From contig NZ_JRMB01000001.1 in assembly GCF_000759445.1 (NCBI RefSeq), positions 744,001 to 808,000 of the forward strand: a stretch of 64,000 nt of DNA, in the 5' to 3' direction. Origin of the DNA: Pseudomonas lutea (GTDB lineage Bacteria; Pseudomonadota; Gammaproteobacteria; Pseudomonadales; Pseudomonadaceae). Position 1 is the first letter of the stretch, and every line of letters begins with the position of its first letter. This document shows positions 44,704 to 52,888 of this stretch, in pieces. The notes beneath the pieces are model-generated. The model had not been told where the DNA came from. It saw only the letters and a program-made list of their open reading frames with translations, and searched no databases. The position numbers and the translations under genes were made by a program.

Positions 44704-44735
44704 AAACACGGCGAGCCAGGCTCGCCGTGTTTCAC
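44704..44735 (-). terminator. Rho-independent terminator of the HAD gene
   Basis: AAACACGGCGAG and CTCGCCGTGTTT form a 12-bp stem with loop CCTGG (minus-strand reading), then GTTTG. It lies 13-44 bases past the HAD stop codon. Confidence 0.8.
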
Positions 44736-44747
44736 CAGACCGGGCCG

Positions 44748-45422
44748 TCAGCTGCGTGTGGCGACCTCGTCCAGATGTTCCAGTAGCGCCAGCGGGTCTT
44801 CATAGACGCGCAGCGCGCCGGCACGTTCAAGTTCGCTGGTGTCGTAGCCGCCGGACAGCAGGCCGATGCCCGTCGCCTTGCAACGGCGCGCCGCCAGCAT
44901 GTCCCAGATGGCGTCACCAATGACCAGACAGTCTTCGATCTTCGCGCCGATTTTTTCAGCTGCGGTCAGGAACAGGTCCGGGTCAGGCTTGCCATGGGTG
45001 ACGTCGGTGCGGGTCACCAGATTGATCTGATCGGGCTTGAGGTCCAGCGCTTTGAGGTTGATCTTCGCCGTGTCCATCTCGCCGCTGGTGGCGATGCACC
45101 ACTCAAAGCCTTCTTTGGTCAGGGTTTGCAGCAACTCAACGGCGCCTGGCAGTGCAATGATCTGGTCCTGGGTTCGCTCGTAGGCCTCGGCGTGTTTTTC
45201 GCTCAGGCGTTTGGCCTGGGCTTCGCTGATCTTCATGCCCGTTTCGCGGGACAGCATCGTCAGCATCAGCCCGCCGCTCATGCCGATCTTGCGATGGATG
45301 CGCCACATGGCCAGGGGAATGTTTTCCGAATCGAGGGCTTCTTTCCAGGCGGTGACGTTCTGGTAGACGCTGTCGGTCAACGTGCCGTCCAGGTCAAACA
45401 GGAAAGAGGTTTTAGGTCGCAT
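44748..45422 (-). CDS. HAD-family hydrolase (phosphatase)
   Basis: A 224-residue haloacid-dehalogenase-like phosphatase. The nucleophile motif is FLFDLDGTLTDS at residues about 7-18, motif II Ser/Thr in CIATSGEM, the Lys in THGKPDPDLF and the metal Asp in CLVIGDAIWDMLAARR. A helical cap between the first two motifs makes it a subfamily I (PGP/beta-PGM-like) member. Its substrate is probably a small phosphorylated metabolite. Strong terminator downstream. Confidence 0.9.
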   Translation of the reverse strand: MRPKTSFLFDLDGTLTDSVYQNVTAWKEALDSENIPLAMWRIHRKIGMSGGLMLTMLSRETGMKISEAQAKRLSEKHAEAYERTQDQIIALPGAVELLQTLTKEGFEWCIATSGEMDTAKINLKALDLKPDQINLVTRTDVTHGKPDPDLFLTAAEKIGAKIEDCLVIGDAIWDMLAARRCKATGIGLLSGGYDTSELERAGALRVYEDPLALLEHLDEVATRS

Positions 45423-45516
45423 GGTGGGGCTCCGTGGGTACAGGTGTCATCCGCTGACAATGAACGTGAAAGTGGGCTCGCCCGGCAGTACCGGGCGGCC
45501 CGTTCGGTATGACCGG

Positions 45517-47019
45517 TCAGTCAATACGCGGGTGCTGTTGAACGAGGTTTTCGCGCTTGGCCTGCAGCTCGGCGATCTGTGTGTCGATGTCTTCGATCTT
45601 CTGCTCGATGTTGTCGTGATGCTCCTGCAGGAGCTCGCGTGCCTCATTAAGGTCCGAAGCGGCAGGGGCGGCGCCACGCAAAGGCTTGTTGGCGGTTTCT
45701 TTCATGGTCAGGCCGGTGATCAGGCCAATCACCGCCACGACCATCAGGTAATAGGCGGGCATATACAGATCGTTGGTGGTCTCGACCAGCCAGGCCACCG
45801 CCGTCGGCGTGATACCTGCAATCAGCACCGAGACGTTGAAGGCACTTGCCAGTGCGCTGTAACGAATGTGGGTGGGAAACATCGCCGGCAGCGTTGAAGC
45901 CATTACGCCAATGAAGAAGTTGAGGATCACCGCGATGATCAACAGGCCGGCAAAGATCAGACCCAGCTGGCCGCTGTTGATTAGCTTGAAGGCCGGAATC
46001 GACAGCAACAGCAGCGCGATACTGCCGGCAATGATGAAAGGCCGACGGCCGATCTTGTCGCTCACGAAACCAATGATTGGCTGCACGAACAGCATGCCGA
46101 CCATGATCGCGACGATGATCAGCACCCCGCGATCCTCGCTGTAATGCAGGTTGTGCGAGAGGTAGCTGGGCATGTACGTCAGCAGCATGTAGTACGTGAC
46201 GTTGGTGGCCGCGACCACGCCGATGCAGGTCAGCAGGCTGCGCCAGTGTTTGGTGGCCACTTCCTTGAACGACACTTTAGGGCCATGGGCCAGACCTTCG
46301 CGGTCGCCTTGCTCCAGCTTCTCGACGTGTTGTTGGAAGGCCGGTGTCTCTTCCAGCGCGTTACGCAGATAAAGCCCGACCATCCCCAGCGGCAGCGCGA
46401 GGAAGAACGGCAAGCGCCAGCCCCACTCAAGAAACTTCTCCTCACCGATCACCGAAGAAATCAGCACCACAACGCCGGCGCCCAGCACGAAGCCGGCGAT
46501 CGAGCCGAAGTCGAGCCAGCTGCCGAGAAAACCGCGCTTGCGGTCAGGGGCGTATTCGGCGACGAAGATCGACGCGCCGGTGTATTCGCCACCGACCGAA
46601 AAGCCCTGGGCCATCTTCGCCAGCAGCAGCAGGATAGGCGCCCAGATGCCAATCGACTCATAAGAGGGGATAAGGCCGATGGCAAAGGTGCTCAGCGACA
46701 TGATCACGATGGTGGCGGCGAGCACTTTCTGCCGTCCGTACTTGTCGCCGATGGCCCCGAAAAACACGCCGCCAATGGGGCGGATCAGGAATGGCACCGA
46801 GAAGGTCGCCAGCGCCGCAATCATCTGCACGCTGGGGTCGGCGCCGGGGAAGAAGATCTTGCCCAGTGCATAGGCCACGAAGCCGTAGACGCCGAAGTCG
46901 AACCATTCCATTGCGTTGCCCAGGGCGGCGGCGGTGATGGCCTTCCGCATCTTGGCGTCGTCGACGATAGTGATGTCTTGCAACCCGATCGGGTTGACGG
47001 TCTTCTTGCGTGATCTCAT
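45517..47019 (-). CDS. proP: ProP-like glycine betaine/proline:proton symporter
   Basis: A 500-residue MFS protein, the same length as E. coli ProP. The metabolite-symporter signature is ALGNAMEWFDFGVYGFVA near the N-terminus, with GAIGDKYGRQKVLA as motif A. After helix 12 the tail (residues about 455-500) includes LNEARELLQEHHDNIEQKI and ends in a regular heptad-like segment, IAELQAKRENLVQQ. This matches the ProP C-terminal coiled coil that tunes its osmotic response. The ATG at 47019 is used; the 19 upstream residues in frame are not conserved-looking. A role in osmolyte uptake is likely. Confidence 0.87.
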   Translation of the reverse strand: MRSRKKTVNPIGLQDITIVDDAKMRKAITAAALGNAMEWFDFGVYGFVAYALGKIFFPGADPSVQMIAALATFSVPFLIRPIGGVFFGAIGDKYGRQKVLAATIVIMSLSTFAIGLIPSYESIGIWAPILLLLAKMAQGFSVGGEYTGASIFVAEYAPDRKRGFLGSWLDFGSIAGFVLGAGVVVLISSVIGEEKFLEWGWRLPFFLALPLGMVGLYLRNALEETPAFQQHVEKLEQGDREGLAHGPKVSFKEVATKHWRSLLTCIGVVAATNVTYYMLLTYMPSYLSHNLHYSEDRGVLIIVAIMVGMLFVQPIIGFVSDKIGRRPFIIAGSIALLLLSIPAFKLINSGQLGLIFAGLLIIAVILNFFIGVMASTLPAMFPTHIRYSALASAFNVSVLIAGITPTAVAWLVETTNDLYMPAYYLMVVAVIGLITGLTMKETANKPLRGAAPAASDLNEARELLQEHHDNIEQKIEDIDTQIAELQAKRENLVQQHPRID

Positions 47020-47357
47020 ATCAATCTCGGCAGCTTGAGTGTCGTGGTGCAGAAAATCCATGCCGGTGTCCGGCACGCGAAGGCGCGGGACGCTGCATGC
47101 TGTAGTGGTGTCGGAGGGGTGTGCTGCATGAGAGCGGGCGAAGCGGCAAATAATTCATCAAAGGGGCTGGTTTTTTCGCAACACCGTGCAAATGAATGGC
47201 AAATGAACGATTTCAGCGTTCGAATGTCTTCGAAACGCTTGGATCCAATAATCTGAGTTTATTAGGTGCGGACAAACGGTAGAGTGAGCCTATTGCATTA
47301 GTGATGGCTCAATGACATATTCACTCCCGTCATCCACTTACCCCCACGTGAAAAACA

Positions 47358-48011
47358 ATGCGCCCCTTTAAGTCACTTGTTGCAGCTTGCGTGCTGATCA
47401 GCGGGTGCAACGGAATGCCCACCGCGTTTAACCAGGATCCTGTTTTTGACCAAGCGTTTGTCGTCCACTCCGGCGCACCGTTGCCTTATCTGTTGATGGG
47501 CACCGCGATCCAGTGGAACGAAGATTACGCCGTCACCGTCAAGCACATTCCGTACATCCCGGGCGCAGTGTTTCAGGGGCAGGGCGATGTGCAGTTCTTT
47601 AAGCACAAGGCAGATCACGTGCCGATGTGGCGCTCGTACCAGCCGGGCGAAGAGCTGACTTCCGTGGGCTTCAATTCTGCTTACATGTCGGTGAAAGGCA
47701 GCGGCCATGCGCTGCCGGCCATGGTTCGTCTGGACGCCAAAGAAGGCAACGTGATGTATGGCACCCATGATGGCCCGGTGGCAAAGGGTATGTCGGGCGG
47801 TCCGGTTTTCGCGGCAGACGGCAAGGTGGTGGGGATTACCGTGGCACTGCTGACCTCCAGCGACCTGGCCAAGATCAAACGTCTGGACCTGGCCAACCAG
47901 CCACGTGTGAGCATTTTCATGCCGTACAACGAAATCAATCGCGAGTGGACCCGCTACACGGCGCAGCTCAAGCCTGCCACGCCGGCAGCGGTCCATCTGG
48001 CGACGAATTGA
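47358..48011 (+). CDS. Trypsin-like serine protease-fold lipoprotein
   Basis: A 217-residue protein with a lipoprotein signal: MRPFKSLVAACVLISGCNG, with the lipobox LISG-C and Asn at +2, so it is probably anchored in the outer membrane. The mature part has a chymotrypsin-fold pattern: His in AVTVKHIPYI, an Asp candidate in FFKHKADHVPMW and the nucleophile in KGMSGGPVFAADGKVVGIT, a G-x-S-G-G-P motif. It is expected to be a periplasm-facing protease or an inactive relative. Its stop codon ends at 48011 and the HlyD gene's stop begins at 48012, so the genes abut convergently. Confidence 0.75.
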   Translation: MRPFKSLVAACVLISGCNGMPTAFNQDPVFDQAFVVHSGAPLPYLLMGTAIQWNEDYAVTVKHIPYIPGAVFQGQGDVQFFKHKADHVPMWRSYQPGEELTSVGFNSAYMSVKGSGHALPAMVRLDAKEGNVMYGTHDGPVAKGMSGGPVFAADGKVVGITVALLTSSDLAKIKRLDLANQPRVSIFMPYNEINREWTRYTAQLKPATPAAVHLATN

Positions 48012-49220
48012 TCAACGTTCGCGCAGGGCTTCGCGGGCTCGGTTCAGCGGTTTGATGAGGTAATCCAGCACGGTCTTCTCGCCCGTGCGGATGTCCACGG
48101 TGGCGATCATCCCGGGGACGATGGCAAAGGTTTTGCCCGCCTTGTTGCGCAGCACGTCCGAGTCCGTGCGGATGTACACGCGGTAGTAGAAAATCTCCGG
48201 TTTGACCTCGTCCTGAATCGTGTCCGGCGAAATGGTCACCACCTTGCCGTCCAGGCTGCCGTAGATGGAGTAGTCATAGGCCGTGATTTTCACTTTGGCC
48301 TGCTGCTCGGGATGAATGAACGCGATGTCACGTGGCGAGATGCGCGTCTCGATCAGCAGTTGCTCATCCAGCGGGACGATCTGCATCAGCTGGCCGTTGG
48401 GCGGCACAACCCCACCGATGGTGCTGACTTGAATGTCTTTGACGATGCCCCGCACCGGCGATCGCAGGGTCAGACGTGACAGCGAGTCACTACGGCCGCG
48501 AATCACCGCGGACAGCATCTGCGCCTCGGCATTGGCCTTGGCCAGGTCTTCGCGGGCATGCACCATGTACTCCGAGCGCGCCTCGCTGGCCTTGAGTTCA
48601 AGCTCCGACCGCTGACGGTTCAAGCGCAGGACTTCGACCCGACTCGATGCGCCGATTTTCGCCAGGTTCTCGGTGATGGCCAGCTCACTGCGCACCAGTT
48701 TCAGCGAACTCTCTATACCGGTGAGCGTCTCGCTCAGGCCCTTGCGTCGGGCGTTGAACAAGTCGGTTTCGGCGCGCCGCAGCTCGGGGTATTTATCCAG
48801 CGATGCATCGAAGGCCAGCGGTTTTTCGCTGACCTCTGCCTGCAACCGGTTGACGCTCGCCAGCGCGGCCCGGTATTTCGCTTCGCTTTCACCGACGTTG
48901 GATTCGCTCTTGACCGCATCCAGTTGCGCAAGCACCTGACCGCGCTCGACCAGGGTGCCTTCGCTGACGTTCAGCTCCTTGATGATCCCGCCCTCCATGG
49001 ACTGAATCAGCTGCTCTTTGGAGGTGGGCACCACTTTACCGGTGCCGGTGGACACTTCCACCACCTGAAACCACGCCGCCCAGGCCAGAAAGCACGCCAG
49101 CATCAGCGCGCAGACCCAGATCACCCGCACGCCACCGGCGATGCTTCGTTCGTCCTGGCCGTCGAGGTAGGACACCTGATCGGCAAGCCTGGGCGTCTGC
49201 CCGGTTGTCAGTGCGTTCAT
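48012..49220 (-). CDS. Type I secretion membrane-fusion protein (HlyD/LapC/BapD-like)
   Basis: A 402-residue periplasmic adaptor from the ATG at 49220. One N-terminal transmembrane helix (VIWVCALMLACFLAWAAWF) follows a cytoplasmic leader. A lipoyl/barrel-sandwich half (TGTGKVVPTSKEQLIQSMEGGIIKEL) leads to a long alpha-helical hairpin, then RLTLRSPVRGIVKDIQVSTIGGVV and the C-terminal barrel with the T1SS-adaptor ending GMIATVDIRTGEKTVLDYLIKPL. The start overlaps the ABC gene's stop (ATGA). It bridges the ABC exporter and TolC-type channel. Last gene of the adhesin export operon. Confidence 0.93.
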   Translation of the reverse strand: MNALTTGQTPRLADQVSYLDGQDERSIAGGVRVIWVCALMLACFLAWAAWFQVVEVSTGTGKVVPTSKEQLIQSMEGGIIKELNVSEGTLVERGQVLAQLDAVKSESNVGESEAKYRAALASVNRLQAEVSEKPLAFDASLDKYPELRRAETDLFNARRKGLSETLTGIESSLKLVRSELAITENLAKIGASSRVEVLRLNRQRSELELKASEARSEYMVHAREDLAKANAEAQMLSAVIRGRSDSLSRLTLRSPVRGIVKDIQVSTIGGVVPPNGQLMQIVPLDEQLLIETRISPRDIAFIHPEQQAKVKITAYDYSIYGSLDGKVVTISPDTIQDEVKPEIFYYRVYIRTDSDVLRNKAGKTFAIVPGMIATVDIRTGEKTVLDYLIKPLNRAREALRER

Positions 49221-51382
49221 GCCTTCGCTCCTTGCGGTTGCTTGAGTCGGGTGAGGGCGGCGTCGCGCTGGTCGTCGATCACCACCCGGCCGTTGTCCAG
49301 CACGATGATGCGTTCCACCAGTTGCAGGATGCTCACCCGGTGGGTGGCGACGATCAGCGTTCGGCCCTGGCACCAGGTGGACAGTTTTTCCAGCAATTGC
49401 CGCTCGGTGATGTCATCCAGCGAGGCGGTGGGTTCGTCCAGCAGCAGGATCTGCGGCTGGCGAATCAGCAGGCGCGACAGCAACAGGCTCTGGCGTTGCC
49501 CGCCGGACAACCCCAGACCACCCTCCAGAATCAGATGGTCCATGCCTTTAGGCAGTTGCCGCACGAACTCCAGCGCGCCGGTGACTGCCAGCGCGGCGAT
49601 GATTTCCTGGTCGCTGGCCTGACCTGCGCCGAGGGTCAGATTGTCGCGCAGCGTGCCGTGAAACAGCCGCGCCTGTTGCGACATCAACCCGACGTCTCGG
49701 CGCAGGTCGGCCGGGTCGATGTGGGCGAGGGCGATGCCGTCCAGGCTGGTCTCGCCGGTGGCCAGGTCCATGGCGCCGGCCAGCGCCTGCAGCAGCGTGG
49801 ATTTGCCGGCGCCGTTGCGACCCAGCACGGCGATGCGCTCACCGGGACGGATGGTCAGATTGATGCCACTCAGCGCAGGCGAGGCCTCTTCGCTGTATTT
49901 GAACCCGGCCTGGCGCAACACGTAATCGCCACGGATCGACGGCAAGTGCACGCGCTGGCTGCCTTCGGGGTGATCAACCGGCATCTGCATCAGGCGATTG
50001 AGCCCTTGCAATGCCACCTTGGCCTGCTGCCAGCGAGTCAGCACGTGGGTGAGTTGCGCCATCGGCGCCATCATTCGCGAGGCCAGCATCGACGCCGCCA
50101 CCAGGCTGCCGGTGGTCAAATCGCCGGCGATCACCATCGGCGCGCCGAACACAATGACCACGGCAAATACGGCGCCCTGCACGTTTTGCGTCCAGGCGAC
50201 CAGGCTGTTGGTCAACGAACGCAGCTTCAGGCTGCTGTCGGCCGAGGCGGCGTTGTAGTGATTCCATTGCTGCTGGAAACGCTGCTCGGCTTGCAGTGCC
50301 TTGATGTCGTCCATGCCCTGCACGGTCTCCACCAGCATGGCGTTGCGCAGCGCCGCTTCGCGCATGGAAGCATTGGCCAGCCGCGCCAGCTTGCGTTGAG
50401 CAAGGAGACCGGGCAACACCATCGCCACCAGCGCGAGCAGCGGAATCAGCACCAGCGATCCGCCGATCAGATAAAACACCAGCAGGAACAGGAAGAAGAA
50501 CGGCATGTCCGCCAGTGCCGTCGCCGTGCTGGAGGTGATCAAGTCTCGTATCTGCTCCAGCTCGCGCAACTGGGAGATGAACGAGCCGGTGGATTTGGGC
50601 CGCGCGGAGTTGCGCAGTCGCAAGGCATGGCCGAACACCAGGTCTGACACGCGCAGGTCGGCACGCTTGCCCAGCACGTCGGTGATGCGCAGGCGCATGA
50701 TGCGCATGACGAAATCGAATACCAGCGCCAGCATCACGCCGCCGAACAGCACGTAGAGGGTCGGCAACGACTCGGCCGGGATCACCCGGTCGTAGACCTG
50801 CATGGAGAACAGCACCCCGGCCATGCCCAGCAGGTTGGCGACCAGCGACGCCAGCATCACCTGGCCGTAAGGGCGCAAGTCGCTCAGCACGATGCGCCGG
50901 AACCAGTGCTCGTCGTAAGGTTTGATGTAGTCGTCGGTGCGCACATCGCTCAGTGGCTGAACCGGCCGCAGCACCACCGTGCGCAGCGCCTGCTCGGCCA
51001 GTACGCCGGGGTCGATGCGGCTTTGCAGCCCCTGGTCGCCGCTGTAGGCGATGCCCAGTTCGCCTTGTTCGCCAACGCTTTCGATGACACCGACCTGGCC
51101 ATCGCGCATCTGCACCAGCAATGGCGTGCGCCAGCGCGACAGGCTTTTTCGGTCGTATTGGGCGAACTTGACGCTTAACCCGGCCTGGCGCGCCATGTGC
51201 CGAACCACTTCTTCAACCCGGCCTTCGCTGTGGACCGAAACCAGGCGAATGCTTTCCGGTGAAACGTCCAGGCGGTAATGCCGCGCCACCTTGAGAATGG
51301 CTTCGAGCCAGGGCGAGTAGTCGGCGCGCTCGGGGCCTGCCGATGGAGCAGCATCCTGAGGGATGACGATGGTCTCGGTCAT
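49217..51382 (-). CDS. Type I secretion ABC exporter (LapB/BapC-like)
   Basis: A 721-residue fused permease-ATPase. Residues about 20-140 are a C39-like domain without the catalytic Cys region (the sequence begins WLEAILKVARHYRLDVSPESIRL), as in RTX-adhesin exporters. Six transmembrane helices follow (for example LVANLLGMAGVLFSMQVYD). The ATPase has Walker A VLGRNGAGKSTLLQAL, signature GLSGGQRQSLLLSRLL, Walker B ILLLDEPTASLDD and the switch His in VATHRVSIL. Start and stop overlap the flanking genes by four bases. It energises export of the giant adhesin. Confidence 0.94.
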   Translation of the reverse strand: MTETIVIPQDAAPSAGPERADYSPWLEAILKVARHYRLDVSPESIRLVSVHSEGRVEEVVRHMARQAGLSVKFAQYDRKSLSRWRTPLLVQMRDGQVGVIESVGEQGELGIAYSGDQGLQSRIDPGVLAEQALRTVVLRPVQPLSDVRTDDYIKPYDEHWFRRIVLSDLRPYGQVMLASLVANLLGMAGVLFSMQVYDRVIPAESLPTLYVLFGGVMLALVFDFVMRIMRLRITDVLGKRADLRVSDLVFGHALRLRNSARPKSTGSFISQLRELEQIRDLITSSTATALADMPFFFLFLLVFYLIGGSLVLIPLLALVAMVLPGLLAQRKLARLANASMREAALRNAMLVETVQGMDDIKALQAEQRFQQQWNHYNAASADSSLKLRSLTNSLVAWTQNVQGAVFAVVIVFGAPMVIAGDLTTGSLVAASMLASRMMAPMAQLTHVLTRWQQAKVALQGLNRLMQMPVDHPEGSQRVHLPSIRGDYVLRQAGFKYSEEASPALSGINLTIRPGERIAVLGRNGAGKSTLLQALAGAMDLATGETSLDGIALAHIDPADLRRDVGLMSQQARLFHGTLRDNLTLGAGQASDQEIIAALAVTGALEFVRQLPKGMDHLILEGGLGLSGGQRQSLLLSRLLIRQPQILLLDEPTASLDDITERQLLEKLSTWCQGRTLIVATHRVSILQLVERIIVLDNGRVVIDDQRDAALTRLKQPQGAKA

Positions 51383-52845
51383 GGCAGGATCTCCACGTGC
51401 TGGATGGTGCTGTGGTCGATGCCGAACGCACGGCGCAGGGCACCGCTGTTGTACAGGCAGTCGATTTGCAGACGGCGCAGGTCGGCCTGGGTGTTGGCCA
51501 GATCGAAGCGGGACTGATGAATTTCCTGTTCGGCGTTAAGCAGGTCGAGCAGCGGCCGCGTGCCCAGCTCCAAATACTGCCGGCCATACAACTCACGCGC
51601 CTCGGTGATGCTGGTCTGCCGCAATTCAAGGGAGCTGAGCCTGCGCGTCAGGCCAGCCGTTTGCGCCTGCGCTTCGCCCAGCCCCTGGCGGGCCTGCAAG
51701 CGTGCGGCGTCTTCGGCCGAATCAGCCGCTGTCAGCGCGTAGCCGGCGGCACGGCTGCGAGCACTGGTAGCGCCCCCTTGGTAGATCGGCACTTCCAGAT
51801 TGAGGAAGATTCCGGCCTGAGTGCGATTGATGGTCGAGTTCTGGTCGTCGTAATGGTCGTCCAGGTATTGGTTGATCGACGGCTGCAACGACAGTGTCGG
51901 GTAGGCCTCGGACTTGGCTTGGGCCAGTTCGGCCTGAGCCTGATTGCGCTGGGCCGCCGCTTGCAGCACGGCGGGGAGGGCGTCGGTGATCACCGGCGCG
52001 TTGCAGGCATTGCTCATTGAAAGGCTGGAGCTGTCGCTGACCTGGGGCGGTGTCTGCCGACCGAGCAGGTTGGTCAAGGTCGACTGCCAGCGCGCATACA
52101 GCGCTTTGTACTCCTGCAACGTGGCCATCGCGCCTTCGGCCCGGGATTGCGCCTGCACCACATCGGAGCGGGTACTGGCGCCCATGTCGCTGCGTTGCCT
52201 GGCCAGCTCGACGATATCGCCGACCCCGCGAATCTGCTCGCGGGCGACGTCCACCAAACGCTGATAACGCTGGACCTCGATGTAGGCGAACGCGGTGTCG
52301 CGGCTGACCTGATCGATCGCCAGCAGGATACTCGCCTGACTGCGCGCTGCCTTGGCTCTTGCCGCCTCGACCGAGTTGGAGACCTTGCCGAAGTCATACA
52401 GCATCTGCTTGAGCGAAATGCTCACCGACTGACTGCCGGCATCGCTGCCGTAGCCGCTGGTATACCCGCCTTTGACCCCGCCGGAAATCTGCGGGTAATA
52501 ACCGGCTTCGGCCACGTTGATGCCCTCGGCTTGCTGATACAGCGTGCCGATCGCTTCGCTGATGCTGGGGTGCCAGTCAACGGCGAGCCTGACTGCCTGT
52601 TCCAGGCCCAGCGTCTGGCTGTCCTCCCTGACGGCCACTGGCGCCGCGGCTGAACCCCCGCCACCGCCAGCGTTGCGACTGTTCTTGCGGCGCGGCTCGT
52701 CAGGTTTGGCCTGCAGCCGCGACGGGCTGATGCTGCGCAGGCTGGGGTCGATCTGATCGTCGGCCCACGCAGTGGAATACATCGGATGACACAGGCCGAT
52801 GGTCAAGACGACCACCGGCCATTTCTTCTTGCGAACGCGCTTCAC
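51379..52845 (-). CDS. TolC-family outer-membrane channel (LapE/BapB-like)
   Basis: A 488-residue outer-membrane efflux protein. GTG at 52845 is chosen (AAGGAAG lies a few bases upstream); an ATG two bases further upstream is out of frame and immediately followed by a stop. A signal-like segment (WPVVVLTIGLCHPMYSTAWA) is followed by a Gly-rich spacer (NAGGGGGSAAAP), then the duplicated TolC helical repeats starting LGLEQAVRLAVDWHPSISEA and LAQAKSEAYPTLSLQPSI. It completes the type I secretion complex and is 43 bases after the adhesin gene. Confidence 0.92.
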   Translation of the reverse strand: MKRVRKKKWPVVVLTIGLCHPMYSTAWADDQIDPSLRSISPSRLQAKPDEPRRKNSRNAGGGGGSAAAPVAVREDSQTLGLEQAVRLAVDWHPSISEAIGTLYQQAEGINVAEAGYYPQISGGVKGGYTSGYGSDAGSQSVSISLKQMLYDFGKVSNSVEAARAKAARSQASILLAIDQVSRDTAFAYIEVQRYQRLVDVAREQIRGVGDIVELARQRSDMGASTRSDVVQAQSRAEGAMATLQEYKALYARWQSTLTNLLGRQTPPQVSDSSSLSMSNACNAPVITDALPAVLQAAAQRNQAQAELAQAKSEAYPTLSLQPSINQYLDDHYDDQNSTINRTQAGIFLNLEVPIYQGGATSARSRAAGYALTAADSAEDAARLQARQGLGEAQAQTAGLTRRLSSLELRQTSITEARELYGRQYLELGTRPLLDLLNAEQEIHQSRFDLANTQADLRRLQIDCLYNSGALRRAFGIDHSTIQHVEILP

Positions 52846-52888
52846 ATGGCTTCCTTACTGTACGAATACAGGGCTTCCCTTTGTTCAA

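Noticed and set aside
47035..47256. A 73-codon plus-strand frame between proP and the lipoprotein gene
   Set aside because: It has no ribosome site, overlaps the proP promoter region and has no recognisable features. The 338-base gap otherwise shows only AT-rich promoter-like sequence.
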